In this document: positions 1 to 7,418 of the stretch, one piece after another
Layout: each line of letters starts with the position of its first letter
How positions within the stretch are numbered: position 1 is the first letter of the stretch
Origin: CAYUYV01 sp964449455
GTDB lineage: Bacteria; Pseudomonadota; Alphaproteobacteria; JAJFIK01
Assembly (NCBI GenBank): GCA_964449455.1
Contig: CAYUYV010000116.1
Location: forward strand, 1 to 16,243
Direction: 5' to 3'
Length of the DNA stretch: 16,243 nucleotides
Made by a program: the position numbers and the translations under genes
Notes under the pieces: generated by a model
What the model was told of the DNA's origin: nothing
The model's database searches: none
The model's input: the letters and a program-made list of their open reading frames with translations, nothing else

Positions 1-54
1 CGCGTCGCCGGCGACTATGCCGACACCATCACCGTCGAAATCCGCGCCCGGTAA
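1..54 (+). CDS. C-terminal end of an unidentified protein (partial)
   Basis: An open frame enters from the left edge and stops with TAA at 52-54, giving 17 residues that end in GDYADTITVEIRAR. The Gly-x-Tyr-x-Asp-Thr-hydrophobic-Thr-Val pattern resembles the last beta strand of spore coat U/Csu-type secreted fimbrial proteins, which often finish with a GxYxDTVTV motif. Only this short tail is visible, so the family call is weak. A 13-bp inverted repeat follows 25 bases after the stop. Confidence 0.4.
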   Translation, partial: RVAGDYADTITVEIRAR

Positions 55-79
55 GCCCGGTCATCAGCCCACGGCTCTT

Positions 80-130
80 GGCGTCCTCAGCTCATAACGA
101 CCGCGTCACCGCGAAATAGCTGAGGACGCC
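80..130. repeat. Perfect 13-bp inverted repeat with nested small hairpin
   Basis: The arms GGCGTCCTCAGCT (80-92) and AGCTGAGGACGCC (118-130) are perfect reverse complements around a 25-base spacer. The spacer contains a smaller CGCG-TCAC-CGCG hairpin at 102-113. The structure lies just after the stop codon at 54 and before the next gene at 308. It could act as a transcription terminator or RNA-stabilising structure for the upstream gene, but no T-run follows, so a classic intrinsic terminator is not supported. The rest of 55-307 shows no convincing gene. Confidence 0.7.
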
Positions 131-296
131 TCGCCTTCGCTCCCCTCCGTGGTCAGAGTATCGTCTTCCATATGGCTCCCCTCCTGCGCGCGCCGATAGA
201 CCGGTGTTTTCCCACAAACATTGTATCGCCCGACATCCGTATCGCCTAACAGACCCCTTCAGGATAGGGTTCGCCGCAGGATCGCGCCGGACCGAC

Positions 297-303
297 AGGG
301 GAG
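297..303 (+). promoter_or_regulatory. Ribosome binding site deciding the methyltransferase start
   Basis: AGGGGAG lies 4 bases before the ATG at 308. No comparable site precedes the earlier in-frame ATG at 221, so the shorter protein is preferred. Confidence 0.65.
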
Positions 304-307
304 TGAG

Positions 308-1156
308 ATGACACAACCGGATTTCGGGGCTTTTGCCCCCAAGGGCATGAGCGCCTGGTGCCTGGCCCGCTCCCGCGCCTTGCCTTCGCGGCGCGGGGCC
401 AATGGACTCTGGCTGTCACTGCTCGCCCGCCTGTCCGGTGCCAAGCGGGATGGCGCGACCTTTGACATGGTGGTCTTCGGCGACCAGCGGGCCCGCCTGC
501 GCCCTTTCGACAATCTCTCCGAAAAACGGGTCCTGTTGACCCCGAATCTCTGGGACCAAAAGGAACGGGCCTATTTGGCGCAAGCGATCGCCGACGGCAC
601 CACAGGGAAGCCATTCACGTTTGTCGATGTGGGCGCGAATGCCGGCCTTTACAGCCTGTCGGTGCGGGCGGCGGCGGCCCGGGCCGGCCGGTCTGTGCGC
701 CTCGTGGCCGTTGAACCGGAGCCGGACACCCGCGCCCGTCTCGCCTTCAATCTCGAAGCCAGCGGCGCCGGCGACGCGACAATCCTGCCCTGGGCAATAA
801 CCAAAGATCCGGGGCCGGTTGATCTGTTCACCAATCCTCACAATCGCGGCGAGACCAGCCTGACGGATCAGGGCCTGGGCGCCAAACTCACGGTGGACGG
901 CCATCCCTTGGGCGATGCCCTTGATGTAGCGGCGCCGGATCGGGCCGTCGACGCCCTGAAGATCGATATCGAGGGTGCCGAAGGGCCGGCCTTTGAGGGC
1001 CTGTTCGAGACCCACCCGGAAGACCGCTGGCCCCGCCTTATCCTGATGGAAAGCAAGGCGGATGAGCAAAACCAGCCCGTGCTGCGCCGCTGTCTCGATG
1101 CGGGCTATAGGGTTGATCTCGACACCCGGTTGAATGTGGTCTTGAGGCGGCGTTAG
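308..1156 (+). CDS. FkbM family SAM-dependent methyltransferase
   Basis: This is a 282-residue protein, a usual length for the FkbM family, which mostly methylates hydroxyl groups of sugars or secondary metabolites using S-adenosylmethionine. Visible evidence: the SAM-binding motif I DVGANAGLYS (residues 107-116), the acidic end of the next strand VAVEPEPD (133-140), and the family signature KIDIEGAE (218-225). No signal peptide or membrane segment is seen, so it should be cytoplasmic. An in-frame ATG at 221 would add 29 residues, but that extension is Arg/Pro-rich and unlike the family, whereas 308 has a good ribosome binding site. The gene stands alone, facing the minus-strand operon that ends at 1171. 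The acceptor cannot be inferred from its neighbours. Confidence 0.88.
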   Translation: MTQPDFGAFAPKGMSAWCLARSRALPSRRGANGLWLSLLARLSGAKRDGATFDMVVFGDQRARLRPFDNLSEKRVLLTPNLWDQKERAYLAQAIADGTTGKPFTFVDVGANAGLYSLSVRAAAARAGRSVRLVAVEPEPDTRARLAFNLEASGAGDATILPWAITKDPGPVDLFTNPHNRGETSLTDQGLGAKLTVDGHPLGDALDVAAPDRAVDALKIDIEGAEGPAFEGLFETHPEDRWPRLILMESKADEQNQPVLRRCLDAGYRVDLDTRLNVVLRRR

Positions 1157-1170
1157 TTTTTGCCAGAACC

Positions 1171-2319
1171 CTACCACCCGCCTGTGCGGGACCAGGTGTC
1201 GATGATCCGGGTACCACGAATGACATGGTAGCGGTCGAACTGGGCCGCCGTGGCGCAGGCGTGGTTGGGCAGGATGCGGACCATACTTCCCAGGGGAAAC
1301 CGGTCGAAATCGACGGTCGTGCCATCCCGTGCGGCGATGAGTCCATGCTCCTGGTTCGCACTTTCCATCACCACCCCATTGATCGGCACGCCGCGCAGAT
1401 CCGTGATCAGGCCATAGCCCTGGTCCACCCTCTGCCCCGCCGTGCCTCGGTCCCGGGACAGAGCCATCCAGCCCGCATCCGTGATCACCCAGCCTTTGTC
1501 CCTTTGGTGCCCGATGACGGTTCCCATGACGCTGATGGCAATGTCATCCACCCCGCACACACCGATGCCCGCCATGACCAGATCGAAAAAGGCGTAAACA
1601 CCGGCGCGCATTTCCGTGACGCCTTTGAGGTGGTCCACGGACAAAGCCGTTGGCGTTGATCCGATGGACACCACCGGACAGGGCGTGCCCGCCGCACACA
1701 GCCGTTCCGCGGCGAGCACAGTCAGGTCGCGCTCCCGCCGGGCGGCCTCCAGCAGGCACTGCGCCGTCTCACAGCCATAGGAGCCCCCGGCATGGGCCAT
1801 GACGCCGACCAGCCGTCCGCCGCCGGACATCCGGATGATCCGCCCCGTCTCTATCAGCTCATCGCCCCGGGGATCCACGCCCGAACGATGCCCGTCCGTA
1901 TCCACCTCAATGAGGATCTGATGGCTGGTCCGACGCTCCGCCCCATGGGCCACGACGGCCCGCGCCATGTCCGGATGGTCAAGAATGATCTTCAGATCAC
2001 AGCCCCGGGCCATGAGATCCGCCACATGGTCGAGCTTGTTTGGCGTGATGCCCACCGCATAGAGAATATCGGTGTGCCCATTGCGGAAGAAATACTCCGC
2101 CTCTTGCAAGGTGGACACCGTGATGCCCTTGCTGTGCCCGGCCTCGGCCACGGCCTGAGCCACGCAAATCGATTTGTGGGTTTTCACATGGGGCCGCAAG
2201 ACGCAACCCAGCCGGCCGATGCGCCCTGCCATGCGCGCGGCGTTTCGCGCCAGAACATCCGCATCAAGAAGGAGGCAGGGTGTCTCCAGCCCGGTGAGGT
2301 CGCCCGCAGACAAGGTCAT
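1171..2319 (-). CDS. DSD1 family PLP-dependent enzyme (D-threonine aldolase / D-serine dehydratase-like)
   Basis: The 382-residue protein has the fold-type III (alanine racemase-like) N-terminal barrel. ETPCLLLDADVLARN starts it, and RPHVKTHK (residues 42-49) places the probable PLP Schiff-base lysine at K46. Near the C-terminus NHACAT carries H353 and C355, the His-x-Cys pair that binds the metal in eukaryotic-type D-serine dehydratase and D-threonine aldolase. Enzymes of this family cleave D-3-hydroxy amino acids or dehydrate D-serine; the exact substrate is not visible. Its ATG overlaps the TGA of the upstream M81 gene by 4 bases (ATGA), implying translational coupling. The pairing suggests both enzymes process a shared amino-acid-derived or peptide substrate, which is inference. 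There is no signal peptide, so it is cytoplasmic. Confidence 0.88.
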   Translation of the reverse strand: MTLSAGDLTGLETPCLLLDADVLARNAARMAGRIGRLGCVLRPHVKTHKSICVAQAVAEAGHSKGITVSTLQEAEYFFRNGHTDILYAVGITPNKLDHVADLMARGCDLKIILDHPDMARAVVAHGAERRTSHQILIEVDTDGHRSGVDPRGDELIETGRIIRMSGGGRLVGVMAHAGGSYGCETAQCLLEAARRERDLTVLAAERLCAAGTPCPVVSIGSTPTALSVDHLKGVTEMRAGVYAFFDLVMAGIGVCGVDDIAISVMGTVIGHQRDKGWVITDAGWMALSRDRGTAGQRVDQGYGLITDLRGVPINGVVMESANQEHGLIAARDGTTVDFDRFPLGSMVRILPNHACATAAQFDRYHVIRGTRIIDTWSRTGGW

Positions 2320-3929
2320 GGCCGGCCGGCGCGCGCCGCATCAAGGCCGCCTTCGCTATAGGGGAAGAAAGACTGGAGATCGATGACTTTGTAATCGAGC
2401 GCGTCCAGATAAACCGTGCCTAGGGTCGGCTCCGGCGCGTCCACAATCACAATGGTCTTGGCAAAGCCGGTATCGTCAAAGCCCCGCCGGAAATGGACAC
2501 GGGATTTGAGAACCCAGGTCGTGTAGGCATCAAGATCGATGGGCAAGCTCGCCATTTGATCCGGACGTGTAATCTGCACCAGGCGGTCCGTCAGAACCAG
2601 GAGATTGCCACGCCCGAACGCAATGAGCGCCACCTTGATGGCCCGCCCGCGAACCTGGCGCGCGCCAAGGCCCATGAGCTGCCCCTTCACCCGCACCGGT
2701 TCGCCGCTTGCCGGCATGATGGCGAAACCGCCAACCCTCCGGTCAAAAACATCGCCCGCTTTCGCGCCTTCGGCCAGCAGGGCATCGATGGTCCGCTCGT
2801 CCCGCAGGGTGGCGATGAGCACCCCGCCCAGATCCTGTGCGATGATTTCTTTGAGGATATGGGTGGCATCCCCGCCCCGGTCGGAATAATCGGCCAGCAC
2901 GATGGGCACAGCCCCGGCGGCCGTGGCGTCAACCGCCTGGGCCACGGCCTTACCGGGCGCGATAATGGGTACGGTGAACAATTCGCGGCGGCGGCGGAGC
3001 ATATAGGCCGTCATGTCATCGGCGATCCGGTCCGCCAAGGCCTGGTCGTTATTGGTCATGACCTGGATCGCCGCGCCGGCTTCAACGGAGTCATTCCAGG
3101 GGAATCCGGCAAACACATTCACGAAAACGTCCGGTTCCCGCGCTTCCCAGATCAGAGCCCGCTGGACGATGCCCATCCAGGGTTCAGCGCCCGTCCATTG
3201 GAGGACTGTGGGCGTGATGATGCCTGGCTTGCGCGTTGCCGTGGTGGCCACATAATCGCCCCGGGCCGCGCGGATGAGGGCCCGAGCCGCCCGTGCGCCC
3301 TGCAGACGGCCATCATAATGCGGATAATATTTCATGCAGAAGGCAAAGTCAGCCTGTTGAAGAAAGGCCGCGTCCTCATTGCCATGGGGATCGAAGGTGC
3401 CGGCGATGGCCACGTCCGGCCCGACCACGTCGCGCACGCGGCGCGCCAGATCCGCTTCAGGGCGCGCAATCCCTTCGACCGCCGCGGCTCCATGAAGGGA
3501 CAGAAACACTGCGTCAACCGGCATGGCCGCTTTCAGGTCTTCCACAATGCGGTCTGCGTAGAGATCAAAGGCCTCCCGGGTGATGTAACCGACGGAACTG
3601 CCGCCAATGACACTGCCGAAGGAGCGCAGGGGCACAAGATCAACGTCGCTGTGCTCGCTGGCCACTTTAACGAACCCCCGGATCGCATTGCCAAAGTGCA
3701 GCAGCGCATCGCCTTCGAGCGTGGTCGGGGAGAAGCCGTCCACACCGGCCATGGCCGGAGAAAAAGTGGTGGCCTCATGGCTGAAATGGGCAAGGGCGAT
3801 GCGGACCGGCTTGTGAGTCGTCTGGGCCGCCGCATGGCCGCCAAGGACCAGGTGGCAAAGGGCGAGCTGCCAAAGGGCGATCAGTACCAGGATCGCTGTG
3901 ACGCCGCCGCGGCCCTTACCGTTTCCCAT
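2316..3929 (-). CDS. M81 family metallopeptidase (MlrC/microcystinase C-like), with signal peptide
   Basis: The 537-residue protein belongs to the MlrC family, zinc enzymes whose founding member finishes the breakdown of linearised microcystin. The N-terminal region has HFSHEATTFSP, matching the family's HExNTFSP start. SLHGA, TFDPHGNED and YYPHYDGR follow. D180 and H182 (FDPHG) and H204 (YPHYD) fit the expected metal ligands. Residues 1-35 form a signal peptide with a long hydrophobic core and an AAA-Q cleavage site and no lipobox, so the protein should be periplasmic; it has no twin-arginine motif. The start at 3929 is preferred because GGAGGGGAG precedes it and it gives a clean signal peptide. 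An in-frame ATG at 3980 overlaps the thioesterase stop by 4 bases and remains possible. The physiological substrate is unknown. Confidence 0.85.
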   Translation of the reverse strand: MGNGKGRGGVTAILVLIALWQLALCHLVLGGHAAAQTTHKPVRIALAHFSHEATTFSPAMAGVDGFSPTTLEGDALLHFGNAIRGFVKVASEHSDVDLVPLRSFGSVIGGSSVGYITREAFDLYADRIVEDLKAAMPVDAVFLSLHGAAAVEGIARPEADLARRVRDVVGPDVAIAGTFDPHGNEDAAFLQQADFAFCMKYYPHYDGRLQGARAARALIRAARGDYVATTATRKPGIITPTVLQWTGAEPWMGIVQRALIWEAREPDVFVNVFAGFPWNDSVEAGAAIQVMTNNDQALADRIADDMTAYMLRRRRELFTVPIIAPGKAVAQAVDATAAGAVPIVLADYSDRGGDATHILKEIIAQDLGGVLIATLRDERTIDALLAEGAKAGDVFDRRVGGFAIMPASGEPVRVKGQLMGLGARQVRGRAIKVALIAFGRGNLLVLTDRLVQITRPDQMASLPIDLDAYTTWVLKSRVHFRRGFDDTGFAKTIVIVDAPEPTLGTVYLDALDYKVIDLQSFFPYSEGGLDAARAGRP

Positions 3930-3936
3930 GTTCACG

Positions 3937-3945
3937 CTCCCCTCC
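3937..3945 (-). promoter_or_regulatory. Ribosome binding site deciding the M81 start
   Basis: On the minus strand GGAGGGGAG lies 7 bases before the ATG at 3929. This supports the start that places the hydrophobic signal peptide at the N-terminus, rather than the upstream ATG at 3980. Confidence 0.6.
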
Positions 3946-3976
3946 CGTCCCGCGCGGCGCCCATCAAGGGTGCTCG

Positions 3977-4417
3977 TCAAGGGCGCTCGCCGAGAACCTT
4001 GAAAACGCCTGTGCCCGTCATCAAGGTCCGCTCACCGCACCAGATCCGCCCCCGGACAGAGATGAAGTCCTCCTGATCGCCCAGGATTTCTCCGGTGCCT
4101 TCCACCCATTCGCCGAGGCGCGCGGCGGAAATGAAATCCGTCAGCAGACGCACCGTCACCCAGAACCGGTTTGGATAGCGCACAGACACACAGTGACCAA
4201 AGGCGGTGTCGGCGAATGCCATCAGCATCCCGCCATGGCAGTTCATCATGCCATTGGTGTGGTGCTCGGCGACGTAGAAACCGCGTGTGTAGGATCCGTC
4301 GGCGTCCCGGCGCTCAAACAGCGGCCCGATCTGGCGTCCGAAACCACGCACCCAGTTGAGGGGTTCAAAGCCAGGGGGAATATCCGTCGCCGGATCGGGA
4401 AGGAGGTCGTCGGTCAT
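3977..4417 (-). CDS. PaaI-type hotdog-fold thioesterase
   Basis: The 146-residue protein has the single hotdog domain of the PaaI/YigI group, which hydrolyses acyl-CoA thioesters. The diagnostic stretch is NCHGGMLMAFADTAFG (residues 59-74): the HGG turn (61-63) starts the central helix, and D70 fits the PaaI catalytic aspartate. A conserved-type strand, VRLLTDFISAARLGEWVEGTGE, follows. The open frame runs up to 4537, but the extra 40 residues are unlike the family, so the ATG at 4417 (MTDDLLPD) is chosen despite a weak ribosome binding site. It lies 130 bases downstream of tatA in the same direction, and its stop sits beside the M81 start region, so it is probably in the same operon. The substrate is unknown. 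Confidence 0.85.
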   Translation of the reverse strand: MTDDLLPDPATDIPPGFEPLNWVRGFGRQIGPLFERRDADGSYTRGFYVAEHHTNGMMNCHGGMLMAFADTAFGHCVSVRYPNRFWVTVRLLTDFISAARLGEWVEGTGEILGDQEDFISVRGRIWCGERTLMTGTGVFKVLGERP

Positions 4418-4547
4418 GGTGGCTATCCAGCGGCGCAGGCCATGTTCGCCTTCGCAGGGTGCGCCCTGGTGCGCCACCGGCCACCACCCGCTGCCCGTCA
4501 GGAACGCGGATAGCCTCACCGGTGCGCCAGAGCGCACTCCACTGTCG

Positions 4548-4763
4548 TCAGCTAACAGAGGAATTCGACTTGGAGGCCGTTTCCACGGGCTGCTCCGCGC
4601 TCTGTTCGATGCGCTTTTCTTCGGGCTCGTCGTCGGACATGCCCTTTTTGAAGTTTTTGATGCCGGTGGCGACGTCGCCCATTACTTCGGAGATTTTGCC
4701 CCGGCCGAACAGCAACACAACCAAAAGGGCCACGATCAGGATCTGCCAGACACTCAAGGACAT
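4548..4763 (-). CDS. tatA: Sec-independent protein translocase subunit TatA
   Basis: The 71-residue protein is a standard TatA, the small membrane protein that forms the transport pore of the twin-arginine pathway for folded proteins. It starts with one N-terminal transmembrane helix (WQILIVALLVVLLF, about residues 6-19), then the FGRGKI hinge, an amphipathic helix (SEVMGDVATGIKNFKKG) and a charged polar tail. Length and order match the family. GAGGGAGG precedes the ATG by a normal distance. No tatB or tatC is next to it here, although alphaproteobacteria often carry tatABC together. It lies between cobQ and a thioesterase gene. A protein with a likely Tat signal is encoded at 13503-14360 in this window. 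Confidence 0.93.
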   Translation of the reverse strand: MSLSVWQILIVALLVVLLFGRGKISEVMGDVATGIKNFKKGMSDDEPEEKRIEQSAEQPVETASKSNSSVS

Positions 4764-4878
4764 GGGACGCCTCCCTCAACCGTTAGGCGGGCGGCCAAAG
4801 CGCCACCCCGCACGCCATGGGACTTGAGTGGGACCATAAACGACGGCCCGGACTGTGGCCAGCGGTGCGATGCCCCGC

Positions 4879-6405
4879 TCACATTTCGGCGGGTTCCGGC
4901 GTCCAACCGGGCAAGCGGGCCTGGGCGAAAAGCGCGTCCACATCGAGTGCCGCTTCAAGGCCATCGCCAAGGGCGTCGAGCGCATCCTCGACACCGGCCT
5001 CATAAGCAAGGGCCGGTCCTGGCGCAGCACCCGCCCTTGCGAGCCATTCCCGCCGAAACGCATCCGCTGCGAACAGTCCGTGGACATAGGTTCCCTCAAT
5101 AAGGCCCGCGCCGCCCCTTGCCCCGTCGGGACCATGGGAAAGCTGCACCAGGGGCTCGGCCAGGGCGGCGCCCGTGGTGTGTCCGGTGTGAATTTCATAG
5201 CCATGGACAGCAAGGCCGGTCAGGGCACAGCGGCCTTCCACCGGGCGGACGGTCTTGTCGCCGGTCATCACGGTTTCACAGTCAAGCAAACCAAGCCCCT
5301 CGGCCGTGCCCGAGGCACCATCATGGCCGGCCAGGTCGATGATCCGCCGCCCCAACATCTGAAACCCGCCACAAATGCCCAAGACACGGCCACCGGAACG
5401 CACATGGGCGATGATGTCGTGATCCCATCCCTGGTCGCGGAGAAAGGCGAGATCGCCGAGGGTGGATTTGGTGCCGAACAGGATGACCACATCCGCAGTC
5501 CGGGGAATGGGCGTGCCCGGCGGGACGAATGAGAACACCGCACCAAGCTCCAGCCGCAACGGATCCGCGTCATCAAAATTGGCGATGCGGGAGAGCATGG
5601 GCGCCGCGATGCGCAGCCGCCCTGGGCGGGCCGGACTTTGGCCCGCCGGGACCGCGTTTTCCAACACCACGGCATCCTCCGCTGGCAGACGGGCGGTTGC
5701 GGGCAGCCAGGGGATGATCCCGAAACAGGGCCAGCCCGTACGCTCGGTGATGAAGCGTGCACCGTCTGAGAACAGAGCCGGATCGCCGCGGAACCGGTTG
5801 ACCGCAAAGCCGACGATATGGGCGGCGTCTTGCGCGTCCAGAACCGTCTGTGTGCCCACAAGGGCTGCGATCACGCCGCCCCGGTCAATATCGCCGACGA
5901 GGCACACGGGCACACCGGCGGCGCGGGCAAAGCCCATATTGGCAATGTCCCCGGCCCGCAAATTCACTTCAGAGGCACTGCCAGCCCCTTCCACCAGGAT
6001 GAGGTCATAGGCCTTTGAGAGCCGATCGAAACTCTCGAGGACCGCATCCAGAAACAGGGCCCTGCGGGTCTTGAAATCGGCGGCCTGAAGGGTGCTGACC
6101 GGCCGGCCCTGGATGACGACTTGCGACGTGCGATCACTCTGGGGTTTCAGAAGCACGGGGTTGAAGTCCGTTTCGGGGGGCAGGCCTGCGGCCCGGGCCT
6201 GGAGCGCCTGGGCGCGGCCGATTTCCCCACCATCGGCGCAGGCAGCAGCATTGTTTGACATGTTCTGGGGCTTGAAGGGCGCGACCCGCAGTCCCCGGCG
6301 GCGGGCCAAACGGCACAGGCCCGCAACGATGACCGATTTGCCGACATCGGACCCGGTCCCCTGGATCATCAGGGCTCTGGCGCGCCGGTTTGTGTCGATC
6401 GACAT
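4879..6405 (-). CDS. cobQ: Cobyric acid synthase (adenosylcobyric acid synthase, glutamine-hydrolysing)
   Basis: CobQ amidates four side-chain carboxylates of adenosylcobyrinic acid a,c-diamide with ATP and glutamine, late in cobalamin biosynthesis in the cytoplasm. The 508-residue length matches the family. The N-terminal dethiobiotin-synthetase-like domain has the P-loop GTGSDVGKS (residues 16-24) and KPQNMSNN (45-52). The C-terminal glutamine amidotransferase domain has ICGGFQMLG with the nucleophile position at C345 and the matching VHG histidine at H442. The open frame continues upstream to 6633, but the ATG at 6405 (MSIDTNRRARALMIQGTGSD) fits the family start. No other cobalamin gene is in the window and no cobalamin riboswitch is seen in the 119-base gap to the divergent ZIP gene. 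Confidence 0.95.
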   Translation of the reverse strand: MSIDTNRRARALMIQGTGSDVGKSVIVAGLCRLARRRGLRVAPFKPQNMSNNAAACADGGEIGRAQALQARAAGLPPETDFNPVLLKPQSDRTSQVVIQGRPVSTLQAADFKTRRALFLDAVLESFDRLSKAYDLILVEGAGSASEVNLRAGDIANMGFARAAGVPVCLVGDIDRGGVIAALVGTQTVLDAQDAAHIVGFAVNRFRGDPALFSDGARFITERTGWPCFGIIPWLPATARLPAEDAVVLENAVPAGQSPARPGRLRIAAPMLSRIANFDDADPLRLELGAVFSFVPPGTPIPRTADVVILFGTKSTLGDLAFLRDQGWDHDIIAHVRSGGRVLGICGGFQMLGRRIIDLAGHDGASGTAEGLGLLDCETVMTGDKTVRPVEGRCALTGLAVHGYEIHTGHTTGAALAEPLVQLSHGPDGARGGAGLIEGTYVHGLFAADAFRREWLARAGAAPGPALAYEAGVEDALDALGDGLEAALDVDALFAQARLPGWTPEPAEM

Positions 6406-6411
6406 GGATAG

Positions 6412-6454
6412 CGGCCCTTTCCGTCGCTGCCGGCCCTTTCCGTCGCTGCCGGCC
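6412..6454. repeat. 19-bp tandem duplication upstream of cobQ
   Basis: CGGCCCTTTCCGTCGCTGC occurs twice back to back (6412-6430 and 6431-6449), followed by 5 bases of a third copy. It sits directly before the cobQ start codon, in the intergenic region shared with the divergent ZIP gene. Each copy on the minus strand contains GGAAAGGGCC, so the duplication repeats a possible ribosome binding sequence. It may be a simple slippage duplication. Confidence 0.8.
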
Positions 6455-6483
6455 ATTGACGCGCTGCATCGCCCCCCATAGGT

Positions 6484-6501
6484 AAATGGTATCCTGTAAC
6501 A
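6484..6501 (+). promoter_or_regulatory. Candidate Zur operator
   Basis: AAATGGTATCCTGTAACA matches the core of the Zur consensus known from enterobacteria (AAATGTTATANTATAACA) at 14 of 17 defined positions, with the dyad centre preserved. It lies 23 bases upstream of the ATG of the ZIP transporter gene, where a repressor could block transcription. Predicted zinc-uptake functions downstream make Zur regulation likely. The same 119-base region also carries the divergent cobQ start, so an effect on cobQ is possible but not shown. The match was judged by eye. Confidence 0.62.
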
Positions 6502-6507
6502 GGCCCA

Positions 6508-6516
6508 AGGGGGAGG
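6508..6516 (+). promoter_or_regulatory. Ribosome binding site deciding the ZIP start
   Basis: AGGGGGAGG lies 8 bases before the ATG at 6525. The earlier in-frame ATG at 6486 falls inside the candidate Zur operator and has no such site. Confidence 0.7.
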
Positions 6517-6524
6517 CCCGCTGG

Positions 6525-7418
6525 ATGGTGCAGACGGACGCTCTTTTATTTGCCGTCGGCGCCGCCTGCGTGACGACCGCGGGCCTCGTCGCTGTGGCGA
6601 TCTGGCGTGAGGAAACCCGCTCGCGGACGACATGGTTTGCCGCCTTTGCCGCTGGCGCTCTTGTTTCCATTGCCCTCCTCCACTTGCTGCCCGAAGCCTT
6701 TGAAGCCACCCGTTCAGCGCCCCGCTTTTTGATGCTCGGCTTTGCCGGGGCCTATTTCCTCAACAGCGGGGTCCTCGCCTTTGCCGGCAATGGCAACGGC
6801 TCGCGACCCTGGGCGGCCGGCGTTCTGCCCTTTATCGCAATCTCCTTCCATTCCTTCGTGGACGGCATGGCCTATGCGGTCACCTTCTCGGCCAATTTTA
6901 CGACGGGTGTTCTGACCGTCATTGGCCTGATCTTCCATGAGGTGCCTGAAGCCATCATCGTTTTCACCCTGCTACAGCGCGCAGGTCTGGGAAATCGCCC
7001 AGCACTCGCCCTCGCCTTTGTCGGCGCGGCCTTGACCACGCCGGCCGGCACGCTGGCCACGGGCCTTTTTCTGCAGGATCTCGACCCGTCCAGTTTCGGG
7101 CAGCTCTTTGCGGTGACGGCGGGCATCTTGCTCTTCATCGGCACGAGCCATCTTCTGCCCCATCTCGACCACGAACCTCTGCGCAAAAAGATCCCGCCGC
7201 TGTTGCTTGGTGGCGCGATCGGCATCGGCGCAAGCCTGTTCCACGATCACGATGACCACGATCACGGGCCTTTTGGCCCGCCGATCATGCACAACGAACA
7301 TGCCGGATCCGAACCGGCACCATCGAAAACCGGCCAGTCCCCCTCCGCACAATTTGCGACAGACACGGAGGGTGATGCGGCCCCTATCGAGACCGAACAA
7401 CGGAGCCCGACGCCATGA
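6525..7418 (+). CDS. ZIP family metal transporter (probable zinc importer)
   Basis: The 297-residue inner-membrane protein has the ZIP fold with about eight transmembrane segments. The two metal-site helices are clear: HSFVDG (residues 109-114) and HEVPEA (138-143), the M4/M5 binuclear site of ZIP proteins. LLHLLPE (51-57) is another family motif. The C-terminal part adds a His/Asp cluster HDHDDHDH (240-247), with H256 and H259, and then a polar tail of about 50 residues that is longer than usual. ZIP proteins move zinc and related divalent ions into the cytoplasm. It is the first gene after the candidate Zur operator, and its TGA overlaps the ATG of the DUF2796 gene by 4 bases, so the two are translated together. 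Confidence 0.9.
   Translation: MVQTDALLFAVGAACVTTAGLVAVAIWREETRSRTTWFAAFAAGALVSIALLHLLPEAFEATRSAPRFLMLGFAGAYFLNSGVLAFAGNGNGSRPWAAGVLPFIAISFHSFVDGMAYAVTFSANFTTGVLTVIGLIFHEVPEAIIVFTLLQRAGLGNRPALALAFVGAALTTPAGTLATGLFLQDLDPSSFGQLFAVTAGILLFIGTSHLLPHLDHEPLRKKIPPLLLGGAIGIGASLFHDHDDHDHGPFGPPIMHNEHAGSEPAPSKTGQSPSAQFATDTEGDAAPIETEQRSPTP

Noticed and set aside
92..316. Small minus-strand open frame of 74 codons in the left intergenic region
   Set aside because: It overlaps the inverted repeat and the methyltransferase start, is Arg-rich, and has no family resemblance.
416..1177. Minus-strand open frame of 253 codons opposite the FkbM methyltransferase
   Set aside because: The plus strand carries clear FkbM motifs. 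The antisense translation shows none.
2493..4076. Long plus-strand open frame of 527 codons opposite the M81 gene
   Set aside because: It is the mirror of a well-supported conserved gene in GC-rich DNA. Its translation has no recognisable domain and no convincing ribosome binding site.
6406..6524. Cobalamin riboswitch expected before cobQ
   Set aside because: The gap is only 119 bases, no B12-box-like element is visible, and the space is taken by a tandem duplication and the Zur-like site.
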